The notes beneath the pieces were generated by a model, which was given only the letters and a program-made list of their open reading frames with translations, had not been told where the DNA came from and searched no databases. DNA of 64,000 nt from the NCBI RefSeq assembly GCF_003075435.1, contig NZ_QCZJ01000007.1, positions 62,001-126,000 on the forward strand, in the 5' to 3' direction. Below are positions 9,911-19,341 of the stretch, in pieces. The position numbers were made by a program, and so were the translations under genes. The stretch comes from Terrimonas sp. (lineage in GTDB: Bacteria; Bacteroidota; Bacteroidia; Chitinophagales; Chitinophagaceae). The stretch's first letter is position 1. Each line of letters starts with the position of its first letter.

Positions 9911-11173
9911 TCACCTCATCAACACCTGTACCGTTACCGGAGATTGCTGCTTCAATACAATTTGTTTTCCTTCTGTAAGTTCAGATAGTAATATATCGGT
10001 ATAGTGGCGGATGGTAAGCAATGTCAAACCTTTTTCCACCTGCACATCAAATAATGCTGTTGCTTCACCTGCAAGCTGGTCTGTTTTTTCACTTTTATCA
10101 TCTGTTGAAACCACCAGGCTTACCGCGCCTGTTTGTATAAGATTAGGTGTGATTTTGTTCTCTGCAAAAAAATGATACAATCGCGACATTTCATGTTCAC
10201 CTACAAAAGAAAAATCTTTTGAATGCAGATGCAGCAATGCCTGGTTGTTTTTCAAGACTATAATAGAAGGTAAATGCTTTATATTTTTATCATGTATGAT
10301 AGTGCCGGGCAAAGACGGATCCAGGAAACATTTTACGAATAGCGGTATTTCTTTATTCTGTAAGGGCTTTATTGTTTTTGGGTGAATAACCTGTGCGCCG
10401 TAATATGCCATTTCAATAACCTCATCATAGTTCAGTTCACTTATTACTTTTGCAGAGGGAAATATTTTAGGGTCGGCATTCATCACGCCTTCCACATCTT
10501 TCCATATTATAACACTTTCAGCATCCATCATATTCGCGAAAACAGCAGCAGTATAATCGCTTCCTTCCCTGCCGAGCGTTGTACTTTCGTTTTCATCAGT
10601 AGCACCGATAAAGCCTTGTGTTAATACAATATCACAATCTGCAAATACAGGTTTAATATGCTGTTGAACATTTTTGTTTGTGATATCCCATTCAATAACG
10701 GCTTCCCTGAAATTATCGTTCGTTCTGAAAATATCGCGAACGTCAATCCATTGATTGACTATTCTTTTTTCATTAAGATAGGCGCTGATGATTGCCGTTG
10801 AAAACAATTCGCCGGAACAAACGATCTGGTCATAATAATAGTCGTATTCGCGTACAGGTTTATCATGTAATGCCCATTCTATTTCGGTAAAAAGCTGCTC
10901 CAGCTTTTCATAGGTTTCATTGTATGTAGTAATAAGAAGATATTTGGCCGTATTGAGGTGTTGCGTTTTAATGTGTTCAAACAATTGCAGTGCCGCGTCT
11001 TTCTGGTTATTGAAAAAGGCTTCCGTTATTTTTTCAAGGGCATTCGTGGTTTTTCCCATAGCTGAAATAACCACTACTTTTTTTTCACCCTCGTAATGTT
11101 TAAGAATACCGGGTAATTGCTGAATACGCTCCACACTGTTTACACTTGCACCGCCAAACTTGAATATCTTCAT
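9911..11173 (-). CDS. Aspartate kinase
   Basis: 420 residues starting MKIFKFGGASVNS, the K-F-G-G nucleotide-binding motif of aspartokinases. Other family hallmarks are present: VVVISAMGK, the aspartate-binding TTLGREGSDYTA and the catalytic-domain VEGVMNADP. The last ~120 residues form the ACT-type regulatory region. It is a monofunctional enzyme, with no fused homoserine dehydrogenase, and makes aspartyl-phosphate at the head of the Lys/Met/Thr pathway. It stands alone with its 3' side facing a gene-free 160 bp. No attenuator was recognised upstream. Confidence 0.93.
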   Translation of the reverse strand: MKIFKFGGASVNSVERIQQLPGILKHYEGEKKVVVISAMGKTTNALEKITEAFFNNQKDAALQLFEHIKTQHLNTAKYLLITTYNETYEKLEQLFTEIEWALHDKPVREYDYYYDQIVCSGELFSTAIISAYLNEKRIVNQWIDVRDIFRTNDNFREAVIEWDITNKNVQQHIKPVFADCDIVLTQGFIGATDENESTTLGREGSDYTAAVFANMMDAESVIIWKDVEGVMNADPKIFPSAKVISELNYDEVIEMAYYGAQVIHPKTIKPLQNKEIPLFVKCFLDPSLPGTIIHDKNIKHLPSIIVLKNNQALLHLHSKDFSFVGEHEMSRLYHFFAENKITPNLIQTGAVSLVVSTDDKSEKTDQLAGEATALFDVQVEKGLTLLTIRHYTDILLSELTEGKQIVLKQQSPVTVQVLMR

Positions 11174-11289
11174 ACCTTAACAAATACTTTAATACAATTG
11201 GCAAATATAGCTGGAAGATTAACGTTTAGATACGCAGACATTAATATTATTAATTTGCCAGAATGTATATCTGCATTAACTTGCCGCCC

Positions 11290-12048
11290 ATGTCTGCAAT
11301 AATATCAGTAAAAAATCTCGTGAAAAACTATGGCAGTTTTGAGGCTGTTAAGGGCATTAGTTTTGAGGTGCAGGAAGGAGAGATTTTTGGTTTGCTGGGG
11401 CCAAATGGTGCTGGTAAATCTACCACGCTTGAAATTATAGAAACCCTTCGCAATAAAACCAGCGGGGAAGTGATTGTTGCAGGATACAGTATTGATAAAG
11501 ATATTGATAAGATAAAGCGCATTATTGGCGTGCAACTGCAAACTTCCGGTTTTTACCCCGGGCTAAACCTTATCGAGCTGATCAATCTTTTCAGCGGATT
11601 ATACAATGAGCCCGTTAACCCACAGGAATTATTGCAGCTCGTAAACCTTGAAGACAAAGGCAGGAATAAATTTAAAGAGTTAAGTGGCGGGCAGAAGCAG
11701 CGGTTTTCCATTGCCACTACCATTATTAATAAACCCAAAATCATTTTTCTTGATGAACCTACTACGGGGCTCGATCCGCAGGCAAGAAGAAACCTTTGGG
11801 ATTTGATAAGAAATATCCGCGCAAAAGGAACAACCATTATTATCACCACGCACTATATGGATGAAGCAGAAATATTGTGCGACAGGGTGGCCATAATGGA
11901 CCAGGGAAAAATCATTGCGCTTAATTCTCCTGATCAGCTGATAGATGACCTGGTGGCTACCGGGTTTGAAAGACCTAAGGAAGTAAAACAGGCCAACCTG
12001 GAAGATGTATTTATTAACCTTACAGGCCATGCATTAAGAAGTGAATAA
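11290..12048 (+). CDS. ABC transporter ATP-binding protein (ABC-2 type)
   Basis: Start set at 11290 (MSAIISVKN), because the 9 codons from the upstream ATG at 11263 match no family N-terminus. 252 residues with all NBD motifs: Walker A GPNGAGKST (~37-45), Q-loop GVQLQTSGFY, signature LSGGQKQR, Walker B IIFLDEPTTGLD and switch His in TTHYMDEAE. This is the CcmA/DrrA-like subgroup that pairs with ABC-2 permeases. No permease gene lies beside it; the next gene is an FKBP isomerase. Its partner must be encoded elsewhere. Confidence 0.9.
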   Translation: MSAIISVKNLVKNYGSFEAVKGISFEVQEGEIFGLLGPNGAGKSTTLEIIETLRNKTSGEVIVAGYSIDKDIDKIKRIIGVQLQTSGFYPGLNLIELINLFSGLYNEPVNPQELLQLVNLEDKGRNKFKELSGGQKQRFSIATTIINKPKIIFLDEPTTGLDPQARRNLWDLIRNIRAKGTTIIITTHYMDEAEILCDRVAIMDQGKIIALNSPDQLIDDLVATGFERPKEVKQANLEDVFINLTGHALRSE

Positions 12049-12075
12049 ATCTTGTTTATAAATTCCAGTCAAAAA

Positions 12076-12807
12076 ATGAAAAAGAATATTGCCATTGTGC
12101 TTTTATGCGCTGTATGTTTTAATAGCCTGGCTCAAACCAAACCGGCAGTAAAAAAGAAACCGGTAACAACACAAAAAACTACTGCGGCTACAGGCGGTGT
12201 AGTATTGAATACAGCTTTAGACAGTTTGAGTTATGCGCTTGGTGTGCTTGATGCTACTTTTTTTAAAGCGCAGGGAGTAGAAAAAATTAATTACGCCCTG
12301 ATGAATAAAGGATTTGAAGATGTGTTGCGTGGCAGAAATACATTACTAAACAATCAACAGTGTGATATGACCGTAAGAGAACAATTGCAGGCGTTTATGC
12401 GCAAAAAAGCTGAAGCAGTTATTGCTGAAGGAGAAAAATTTCTTGCAGAAAATCAAAAGAGAGAAGGTGTGAAAGTGACCCCCAGCGGCTTACAGTATGA
12501 AATACTTAAAATGGGTGACGGACCCAAACCATCCGATACCAGTACAGTTAAAGTACATTATGAGGGCTTTTTATTAAACAGCGCAGATCCTTTTGACAGT
12601 TCCAGAAAAAGAGGGGAGCCAATTTCTTTCGGGCTTAACCAGGTTATCAGAGGTTGGACGGAAGGACTTCAATTAATGCCGGTAGGGTCAAGATTTAAAT
12701 TTTATATTCCTTATACATTAGGATATGGGGAGCAAGGCTCAGGCAGCACCATCCCCGGAGGCTCAATGCTGATTTTTGATGTAGAGTTATTGGGTATAGA
12801 ACAATAA
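12076..12807 (+). CDS. Exported FKBP-type peptidyl-prolyl cis-trans isomerase
   Basis: Start set at 12076, which gives a standard signal peptide (MKKNIAIVLLCAVCFNSLAQ); the ATG 24 bp upstream only adds a polar stretch. After a Lys/Thr-rich linker, residues ~45-130 form the helical dimerisation region typical of Mip/FkpA proteins (LDSLSYALGV...). Residues ~135-243 are the FKBP domain, with VKVHYEGFLL, FDSSRKRGEP, VIRGWTEGLQ and GSTIPGGSMLIFDVELL. It should assist folding of exported and outer-membrane proteins in the periplasm. It follows the ABC ATPase by 27 bp and may be co-transcribed with it. Confidence 0.93.
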   Translation: MKKNIAIVLLCAVCFNSLAQTKPAVKKKPVTTQKTTAATGGVVLNTALDSLSYALGVLDATFFKAQGVEKINYALMNKGFEDVLRGRNTLLNNQQCDMTVREQLQAFMRKKAEAVIAEGEKFLAENQKREGVKVTPSGLQYEILKMGDGPKPSDTSTVKVHYEGFLLNSADPFDSSRKRGEPISFGLNQVIRGWTEGLQLMPVGSRFKFYIPYTLGYGEQGSGSTIPGGSMLIFDVELLGIEQ

Positions 12808-12872
12808 ATTACCTGAAATTTTACCCGTGTTTGTAAAATACCTACATTTGCCCTCCCAAAAGTAAAAACGAT

Positions 12873-12954
12873 GCCCGGGTGGCGAAATTGGTAGACGCAC
12901 CGTCTTCAGGTGGCGGCGCCGCGAGGTGTGCTGGTTCGAATCCAGTCCCGGGCA
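12873..12954 (+). tRNA. tRNA-Leu (anticodon CAG)
   Basis: A full class II cloverleaf can be drawn. Acceptor stem GCCCGGG pairs with CCCGGGC (12947-12953). The D arm contains the AATTGGTAGAC core. The anticodon stem is CCGTC/GGCGG with loop TTCAGGT, placing CAG at positions 34-36. A variable arm CGCC-GCGA-GGTG follows, then T arm GCTGG-TTCGAAT-CCAGT. CCA is not encoded. A TAnnTTTG-like box (TACATTTG, 12843-12850) lies 22 bp upstream. The gene sits beside an integrase remnant, so it may be an integration site. Confidence 0.95.
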
Positions 12955-12969
12955 CTAACTCAAGTATCA

Positions 12970-13010
12970 AAAGGTTATAAATCAATGATTTATAACCTTT
13001 TTCTTTTCTG
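12970..13010 (+). terminator. Rho-independent terminator of tRNA-Leu
   Basis: Hairpin with a 14-bp stem (AAAGGTTATAAATC / GATTTATAACCTTT, 3-nt loop) followed by TTCTTTTCT, starting 16 bp after the tRNA. Confidence 0.85.
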
Positions 13011-13338
13011 TCAATTGTCGGCTTTGGCCACTTTTTTTCCGCATTTTCTCACTGTTGTTGACAGACCAAATGACAGACTTTTTCAGTGGGAAATGCGCCC
13101 CTGCATCTGGCTTTGCCAGCACACATCCAAACGCCCTACAGTGGCAGTTTGTGCAACAGTTTTCAGGCAGTTATGACAGACCTGCCATAAAGAATTTTCC
13201 AAACAGATTTTACCGCCTTTTACCGTTGGTTCCCTTTCATCAAAATTGGACAGAAAACATCCGTGCAGAATGGCAGCAACAGCAGCAAACGGTGCAAAGT
13301 TTGAGCACTGATCTTATCATCTTTAAAATTGTGCTGTT

Positions 13339-13800
13339 ATGAATTATCTGAGAATTCCGAACAAAAAAGGCGACAAGATCATTTTCCATCATGATTTCGG
13401 ACGTGGTAAAGGACAACGCCCCTCTACCGGGATTTTTATCTATAAACGTCCCAAAGACTTCATTCAAAAGAACCATAACAAGGAAGCCCTGGCTTTGCTG
13501 GAAGTGGTACTTACTACCCGGATCATACAGAAAAAGACTGACCAGCCGGTTACATTAACGCTTCATCCGATTGCACAATCCGTATTGAAAAGAAGGAAAG
13601 ATATACTCACGTATAAGTTAAACTATGATGATGGCGACCTGGTATTCAACCTGCCCTCACAGGACATGTTTTAGGACAATGGATCAGCTTTACCAGTATT
13701 CACAAACACATTACATGGTCATGTGTCCGGTTGAGTTTCTCTATCCTGCTGAAAGATAAAAAACGTAGACGATGAGGAACTCAAAAGTATGAGTCAGCCT
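13339..13800 (+). pseudogene. Degenerate tyrosine integrase (internal deletion plus frameshifts)
   Basis: The intact first frame (13339-13674, 111 codons) begins like a Bacteroidota tyrosine recombinase arm-binding domain (GKGQRPSTGIFIY, KNHNKEALA). It then jumps at about residue 60 straight into catalytic-domain sequence (RIIQKKTDQPVTLTLHP, VFNLP), so roughly the middle half of the protein is missing. After its stop, the catalytic domain continues in a shifted frame at ~13665-13760 (VLGQWISFTSIHKHITWSC, R-L-S-F-S, matching the box containing the catalytic Arg). A third frame has KNVDDE at ~13758. No catalytic Tyr region is seen. Its position 385 bp after tRNA-Leu marks it as a leftover integrase of an element once inserted there. 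Confidence 0.75.
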
Positions 13801-14571
13801 CTTTTTATTCAGATACCTGATGAAGACATGTACCCATTTATGCGATTTTCAAGCTCCTTTTTTTATTTTTGATACATCCCCTGCTTTTGCTGGCAACCTC
13901 CATTATACTACTCTTGTTATAATACTGTACTAACTGTACGAGATTGCTATGTGATTCAAACAAGTGATTTAAACTATGAAAAAGCTGTTTAAAATCATTT
14001 GTATTAAAATCAAATATTACATACTTCTTTTGTAAATGAACGATGTTGATGAAAGTAAACAGGAAATTTTATCATCAAAGTTGCAACCCGTAAAATTGAC
14101 AGTATAAATTGAAGTCGTGTAATTTTTTTTATACTTATTTTTTGATTCCCTTATTCACTTTTTTAATCTTTCACTCAACAAAAAGATTACAAAGATCAAA
14201 TTTACGGAGTGCAACAATATGAGTCAGGATGTCCAGAATCTGGACAGTCCCTCTAAATGTAACATTGAGTTTTTGAAGCCATGAAAGCAGAGATAATTTA
14301 TTTTACTCAATTTGTTTCTGATCGTTCTGAAAAGTTACTATTTCAATTTATCCCTGTTTGTGCTTACATTCTATGCCAAAATCCTTCCTGCATCTGCTTT
14401 TTTTGTAAGTTTATACATACGTAAATCTTATTACCTCCTGTTTTGCTAAATAGAATTTCTCGTCCGGCATATCCATTGCAATCAAGTTATTCTCGCTGCG
14501 GCAATCCGAATTCATGATGAAAGTTTAAAGCAAATTGGGTCAAAGTAAAAAAGAAAAATAATTTTTTAGTA
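13801..14571. other. Gene-free region after the integrase remnant
   Basis: A+T-rich sequence with stops in all frames and no gene that I can recognise. It contains one perfect short palindrome, GTCCAGA-A-TCTGGAC near 14231-14245. It is probably decayed element DNA plus the promoter of the downstream carbonic anhydrase gene. Confidence 0.6.
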
Positions 14572-15363
14572 ATGAAGATCTCTTCAAAAACAAAACTTTT
14601 AACTCTTATAATGACAATTATTATGAAACCATTTTTAAAATATTTTTATTTTTTTATTCTGGCAATCTTATCTCTTAACGCTTGCAAAAATGACCCCGAA
14701 AAAGGTTCAGTGCTTATAGATGAAGACGAAATTATTAAAGACGTTTTTGTTATTACCGAAGATGTGCAATCGAAACTAAGTCCGGACTTTATTATCGATG
14801 CCTTAAAGAAAGGCAATACCGACTACACGCAAGACAATTTGACTGTCAGAAATACGTCAGCCCGTATTAGAAATGCTTCTTTGGGTCAGCATCCGGCGGC
14901 TGTTATTTTATCTTGCTTGGACTCCCGCGTTCCTGTTGAAGATGTTTTTCATGCAGGTATCGGCGACCTGTTTGTTGCACGGGTTGCGGGAAATATAAGT
15001 AATGTGGACATTTTAGGAAGTTTGGAGTATGCCTGTAAAGTCTCCGGAGCAAAAGTTATTGTGGTAATGGGTCATGAGCATTGCGGAGCTGTTAAGTCGG
15101 CAATACAAGATGTAAAACTGGGCAATATAACAGAACTCCTTTCCAAAATAAAGCCTGCAATTGATAGCTTAAAGGAATTTTCTGGAGAAAAGAGCTACAA
15201 TAATTTAGCCTATATGGAAGCGGTAACGCATGCTAATATCCATCTCACCATTGATAATATCAGAAGAGGAAGCGCTATACTCAAAGAGATGGAACAGAAT
15301 GGCGAGATTAAGATTGTCGGGGCAGAATATCATATGGAAACCGGCAAAGTTGATTTCTTATAA
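14572..15363 (+). CDS. Exported beta-carbonic anhydrase lipoprotein
   Basis: The catalytic part is a clear beta-class carbonic anhydrase: SCLDSRVPVE (Zn Cys and the Asp/Arg dyad), GDLFVARVAGN, and VVMGHEHCGAV (Zn His and Cys). It should interconvert CO2 and bicarbonate. Unlike cytoplasmic homologues it starts with a hydrophobic segment ending in LSLNACKND, a lipobox, so it is probably anchored in the periplasm or outer membrane. Starts at 14572, 14611 (MTIIMKPF) or 14623 (MKPFLKYF) all keep the lipobox; the last gives the most typical signal length. It is followed 11 bp later by a Pr6Pr membrane protein, likely the same operon. Confidence 0.9.
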   Translation: MKISSKTKLLTLIMTIIMKPFLKYFYFFILAILSLNACKNDPEKGSVLIDEDEIIKDVFVITEDVQSKLSPDFIIDALKKGNTDYTQDNLTVRNTSARIRNASLGQHPAAVILSCLDSRVPVEDVFHAGIGDLFVARVAGNISNVDILGSLEYACKVSGAKVIVVMGHEHCGAVKSAIQDVKLGNITELLSKIKPAIDSLKEFSGEKSYNNLAYMEAVTHANIHLTIDNIRRGSAILKEMEQNGEIKIVGAEYHMETGKVDFL

Positions 15364-15374
15364 TATTAATTGAA

Positions 15375-16046
15375 ATGAAAACAACAATGCAAAATGCCTT
15401 TTCAAAAGATATAAGGTGGGTCAATGCTATAGTACTGATTCTTATGGCAATAGTAACAGTCATCGCCATCGAACCTTGGAGTGCATGGGACGTAGATCCG
15501 AATGCTCATGGATATGGTTGGAATAGATTCTGTTACTTTACTATTCAGAGCAACTTTATCGCAGTAATAACCTACATTATCGCTGCGTATGCAATTATCA
15601 GAAAAAAAACACTTGGAGGATGGTTCAGGTATTTCAGGGCGGGGGCAGTACTTTATATGCTGGTAACCGGAATAGTATTTGCCATACTGCTAAGCGACAT
15701 TGAATTGCCCCTCTTGTCTCAAAAACTGAAATGGAAAAACTTTATTCTGCATCAATTCGGACCGTTCTTTATCATGGTATGGTGGTTAATTTGGCCATCA
15801 AGACTCGCTATAAGCGTCATAAATTCAGTGCGTTTGCTCATATTTCCAATGCTTTGGACAATATTTACTTTCTTTAGAGGGTACTTCATAGGCTGGTATC
15901 CATATCCCTTCCTTGATAGTAAAGAGGTGGGAGGTAAATTTGAAGTAGGCTTATACGTTATGGGGATTGCCGCTTTCTTCATTCTACTCAGTCAACTGTT
16001 GGCCTGGGTAAGTCGGGCCAGGACAAACAATGATACACTTTATTGA
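15375..16046 (+). CDS. Pr6Pr family integral membrane protein
   Basis: 223 residues with six likely transmembrane helices. Motifs match the Pr6Pr/FAR-17a-like membrane family: N-terminal NRFCYFTIQSN, then LLHQFGP-like HQFGPFFIMVWWLIWP, and FFRGYFIGWYPYPFLD. Function is unknown in bacteria. It begins 11 bp after the carbonic anhydrase gene and is probably co-transcribed. A second in-frame ATG at codon 5 could be the true start. Confidence 0.8.
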   Translation: MKTTMQNAFSKDIRWVNAIVLILMAIVTVIAIEPWSAWDVDPNAHGYGWNRFCYFTIQSNFIAVITYIIAAYAIIRKKTLGGWFRYFRAGAVLYMLVTGIVFAILLSDIELPLLSQKLKWKNFILHQFGPFFIMVWWLIWPSRLAISVINSVRLLIFPMLWTIFTFFRGYFIGWYPYPFLDSKEVGGKFEVGLYVMGIAAFFILLSQLLAWVSRARTNNDTLY

Positions 16047-16344
16047 AAGCTAACCATATCGTTCATAACGATAGACTTCAAATTTCTTTTCGCTTTGCTT
16101 GTCATTCCTTTAATGAGTGCAGTTGCCTCTTTGCTTGCAATACCTGCCATATCAATTTGTCTACGATGCGAAACTTCAAAGTTTCAATGTCCAGATTCTA
16201 AACAGGTTCTGTTTGAAATATTTTAGCTTTTAAAATTTTGAAAGCGGGAATAAACAACAGAAGTGATTGAACTGTTTGATACGCTGTCCTGCGTTAAAAG
16301 GCTTTTTGTTTGACATCAACCAGCTGCACAAAATAGATCGGTAA

Positions 16345-16455
16345 GCATATATAACTAAACATTTTTCATATCATGTTCCGCTTGCGCAATTTGCAAAATT
16401 GACAGGCAGAAGTCTTTCAGCATTCAAAAGAGATTTTACAAAATTATACGACAGC
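16345..16455 (+). pseudogene. AraC-family regulator fragment (HTH only)
   Basis: A 37-codon open stretch reads HVPLAQFAKLTGRSLSAFK followed by RDFTKLYDS, which is the first helix-turn-helix of Bacteroidota AraC-type activators. A stop lies immediately upstream (16342-16344), and the sequence downstream no longer matches the family. It is the remnant of a regulator whose sensor domain and second HTH are gone. The rest of 16047-16610 shows no gene I can support. Confidence 0.6.
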
Positions 16456-16610
16456 CATGGGGCATTCCCAGGTATGGCTTACGTTAGTCTCCAGGCTCCA
16501 TACTTTACAGCCAAATCTTCAACAAATTTCTTTCTATTTAACTATCTTTAAATCAGTTTTTAAGCATTTAAATCTCCAGGATAATTCACCCAAGTTTAAA
16601 ACATCGGGCA

Positions 16611-19298
16611 ATGAAAAATTCCGGTACAAAAGAAAAGCCAAAAAGGATAAAAGACAAACGGGAGGAAGATTACATTTCTTTATCCAGGCACCAGGTTGAG
16701 CACTATAAAAAGGAAAAAGATGTTTTGCTCAACTTAAGTAATGATATTACCAAAGTCAGGGGTAAAGATGATCTTGTAAAAGTCTTTTCATCAAGGCTAA
16801 AAGATTATTTCTATTTCACACATACCGTTATTTCGCTGATTAACAAAAAAAATGGAACGTATTATCCTTTCCTAATGGATAAAGCGTCAATGCACATCAG
16901 GCATCGCAGCGAACTGCCTTCTTTATTAAAAATGCAATTTGTTATTGATGACCCATTTCTTACACAGGTTAAGGATTCTGAAATATCGGCGGCTTTTCTT
17001 TTAGAGGACATAATAAACAAGCCGGGCATACCCGCTTTTTTAAAAGTGAATTATGAATGTGGGATAAAGAAAGCCATGATTGTGAAATTAAAAAGCAAGA
17101 TGGAAATCATCGGCCATGTGTTGATGTACTCAGATAAAACTGATAGTTTTCCACAGGATTTTAAAGATATCCTGGAAAGGATAGCGCCTCATTTATCCAA
17201 TGCTGTTGCCAACATTATAATTAATGAAGAAATTGAAGAAAAAGAAAAGGAAAAATCAATATTACTTTCTTTAAGCGAAGAAATTGCGGCATTGAGGAGC
17301 CGTGAAGATTTGCTGTATGTTGTAAACACCCGTATTAAAACACTTTTTTCGGTAAACGAGTTTGGAATTGCACAGATAAACGATGATGGAGTCACCTACA
17401 GCGCTTTTGTGATGGATGTTACAGATAGCCTGAAAAGGGTTACAGGTTTTGAAAAAGTTACTTCAGCAAAATATAATATCAGCGACCCTTTATTCAGTAC
17501 TATACTGCGTTCAGAAGAACCCATCATATTTGATATATACAAACTTGCAGCAAAGCCCGGTATGCCTGCATTTGTTCATTTTTGGAAAGATGCCGGACTA
17601 AAGCATGTGCTGACAATGAGAATGCATGTGGGAGAAAAAAACGTAGGCTGCGCTTACCTGCACCTCGGCGATAATGAAGCAGAAAAAATAAATTTCAATT
17701 TACTGAAAGCTGTTTGCGCCCATTTATCAGTGGCCATTTCCAATATTCTTTCAAATGAACAAATCAGCAAAAAACACCAGGAGCAAACTTTTTTGCTGGA
17801 GTTCAGTAACGATATTGCCCGGGTAAGGACGAAAGCAGAATTGCAGGCCGCCATTTTTAAAGTACTGGAAAAGACCTTACACATACAATTAGGGATGATA
17901 CAGATAATTGAAGACGACGGCTTCAACCTTTACCCATTCATGTATGATACAACGCTGTATGATAAAGCAAAATCAAAATCTTTTTTTGATGAAATGGTGT
18001 CCAAACGTGTGACCATTAATGAATACTATACAACCAAAGTGCTTGCCAGCGAGGAGGGCGTTATATTTAATGTGGATGAGGAAGCTGCAACAGGTAATCC
18101 GTATGCAAGGTTATGGAAAACCACTGGTTTTGAAAATATGTATGCGCTGCCATTGCGCACTGGTAGTAAAAACCTTGGCACAATATGGTTGCATGCAAAC
18201 CGCCTGAGTGAGTTGATGGTAAAAGGTATCTGCTCACAAATATCCATAGCTATTGCCAACATACAGGCAAACGAAAAATTGCTTGCCTATAAAAAACAGT
18301 TGGAAATTGAAAATGATTATCTCAAAGAGCAGATTAAAACCATCTATAATTTTTCTGATATCGTTGGCAGCGGGGAAGAAATGCAAAAGGTATATCATCT
18401 CATGTCGCTTGTTGCGGAATCTAATTCTACCGTTTTATTGCTGGGCGAAACGGGCACAGGCAAGGAACTAATAGCGAGGGCTATTCACAATGCATCTCCC
18501 AGAAAAGAAAAATTAATGGTGAAAGTGAATTGTGCTGCTTTGCCGCCAAATCTTATTGAAAGCGAATTGTTCGGGCATGAAAAAGGCGCGTTTACCGGTG
18601 CTATTGAAAGGCGCATCGGCAAATTTGAGCTTGCTAATAACAGTACTTTGTTTTTGGATGAAATAGGTGAAATGCCGCTTGAAACACAGGTGAAATTACT
18701 GCGTGTTTTGCAGGAGCGGGAATTGGAGCGTGTGGGAGGAAGAACAACCATTAAAGTTGATGTACGCATTATTGCAGCCACTAATCGTAACCTTGAAAAC
18801 GAAGTAAAAGCCGGACGTTTCAGGTCTGACCTGTATTATCGCTTAAATGTGTTTCCTATTACGCTGCCTCCATTAAGAAACCGCACGGAAGATGTTGAAG
18901 CCCTTGCAAACTTCTTCCTTTCCCGCTATTGTAAAAATTCAGGGAAAAACATCACTGCTATCTCTGCAAAATGTATTCAGGAATTAAAAAGTTATACCTG
19001 GCCCGGTAATGTGCGTGAACTGGAACACCTTATTGAACGAAGCATCCTTTTAACTCAGGGGAATGTATTGAATGAAATACAATTACCTAAATCGCCTGAT
19101 GATGCAACTGCAAATGACCTTAACACATCCAACAAAACACTTGATGAACTTGAGCGCACCTATATTATTGAAGTGCTGAAAAGATGCAGCGGGAAAATAT
19201 CCGGCAGAGGCGGCGCCGCTGCTGTGTTAGGAACGCCTGCCACCACCCTGCATTCTAAAATGAAAAAACTGAATATTGTAAAGGCAGATTATTTTTAA
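16611..19298 (+). CDS. Sigma-54-dependent activator with three GAF domains
   Basis: 895 residues. A charged N-terminus is followed by three tandem GAF-type sensor units (roughly 35-200, 215-380, 390-550), each opening with a similar KEK-S/T-x-L-L-x-L-S-x-(D/E)-I motif and ending in an I-A-x-A-N-I helix; this repeat suggests internal duplication. A coiled linker leads into the AAA+ domain: Walker A GETGTGKE (~611), the sigma-54 contact loop GAFTGA (~660), Walker B TLFLDEIGEM (~680) and the R-finger region DLYYRLNVFPITLPPL. The C-terminus has a Fis-type HTH (GGAAAVLGTPATTLHSKM). It should bind upstream enhancers and remodel sigma-54 polymerase in response to small ligands. A candidate -24/-12 promoter lies 262 bp downstream. 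Confidence 0.95.
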   Translation: MKNSGTKEKPKRIKDKREEDYISLSRHQVEHYKKEKDVLLNLSNDITKVRGKDDLVKVFSSRLKDYFYFTHTVISLINKKNGTYYPFLMDKASMHIRHRSELPSLLKMQFVIDDPFLTQVKDSEISAAFLLEDIINKPGIPAFLKVNYECGIKKAMIVKLKSKMEIIGHVLMYSDKTDSFPQDFKDILERIAPHLSNAVANIIINEEIEEKEKEKSILLSLSEEIAALRSREDLLYVVNTRIKTLFSVNEFGIAQINDDGVTYSAFVMDVTDSLKRVTGFEKVTSAKYNISDPLFSTILRSEEPIIFDIYKLAAKPGMPAFVHFWKDAGLKHVLTMRMHVGEKNVGCAYLHLGDNEAEKINFNLLKAVCAHLSVAISNILSNEQISKKHQEQTFLLEFSNDIARVRTKAELQAAIFKVLEKTLHIQLGMIQIIEDDGFNLYPFMYDTTLYDKAKSKSFFDEMVSKRVTINEYYTTKVLASEEGVIFNVDEEAATGNPYARLWKTTGFENMYALPLRTGSKNLGTIWLHANRLSELMVKGICSQISIAIANIQANEKLLAYKKQLEIENDYLKEQIKTIYNFSDIVGSGEEMQKVYHLMSLVAESNSTVLLLGETGTGKELIARAIHNASPRKEKLMVKVNCAALPPNLIESELFGHEKGAFTGAIERRIGKFELANNSTLFLDEIGEMPLETQVKLLRVLQERELERVGGRTTIKVDVRIIAATNRNLENEVKAGRFRSDLYYRLNVFPITLPPLRNRTEDVEALANFFLSRYCKNSGKNITAISAKCIQELKSYTWPGNVRELEHLIERSILLTQGNVLNEIQLPKSPDDATANDLNTSNKTLDELERTYIIEVLKRCSGKISGRGGAAAVLGTPATTLHSKMKKLNIVKADYF

Positions 19299-19311
19299 TA
19301 GCGCTAGCTAT

Positions 19312-19341
19312 ACCTAAAATTGTTTTGAAGCATTTTTAGGT
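19312..19341 (+). terminator. Weak hairpin after the sigma-54 activator
   Basis: ACCTAAAA pairs with TTTTAGGT around a ~14-nt loop, 13 bp after the stop codon. No poly-T tail follows, so termination is uncertain. Confidence 0.35.

Noticed and set aside
12830-12850. Complete -33/-7 promoter for tRNA-Leu
   Set aside because: The -7 box (TACATTTG) is good, but the nearest TTTG is only 9 bp away instead of about 19-21, so only the -7 element is mentioned.
16040-16187. Minus-strand reading that resembles the HTH end of a Crp/Fnr regulator (MAGIASKEATALIKGM)
   Set aside because: Only a short, loose match overlapping the end of the Pr6Pr gene; not enough conserved positions to call a pseudogene.
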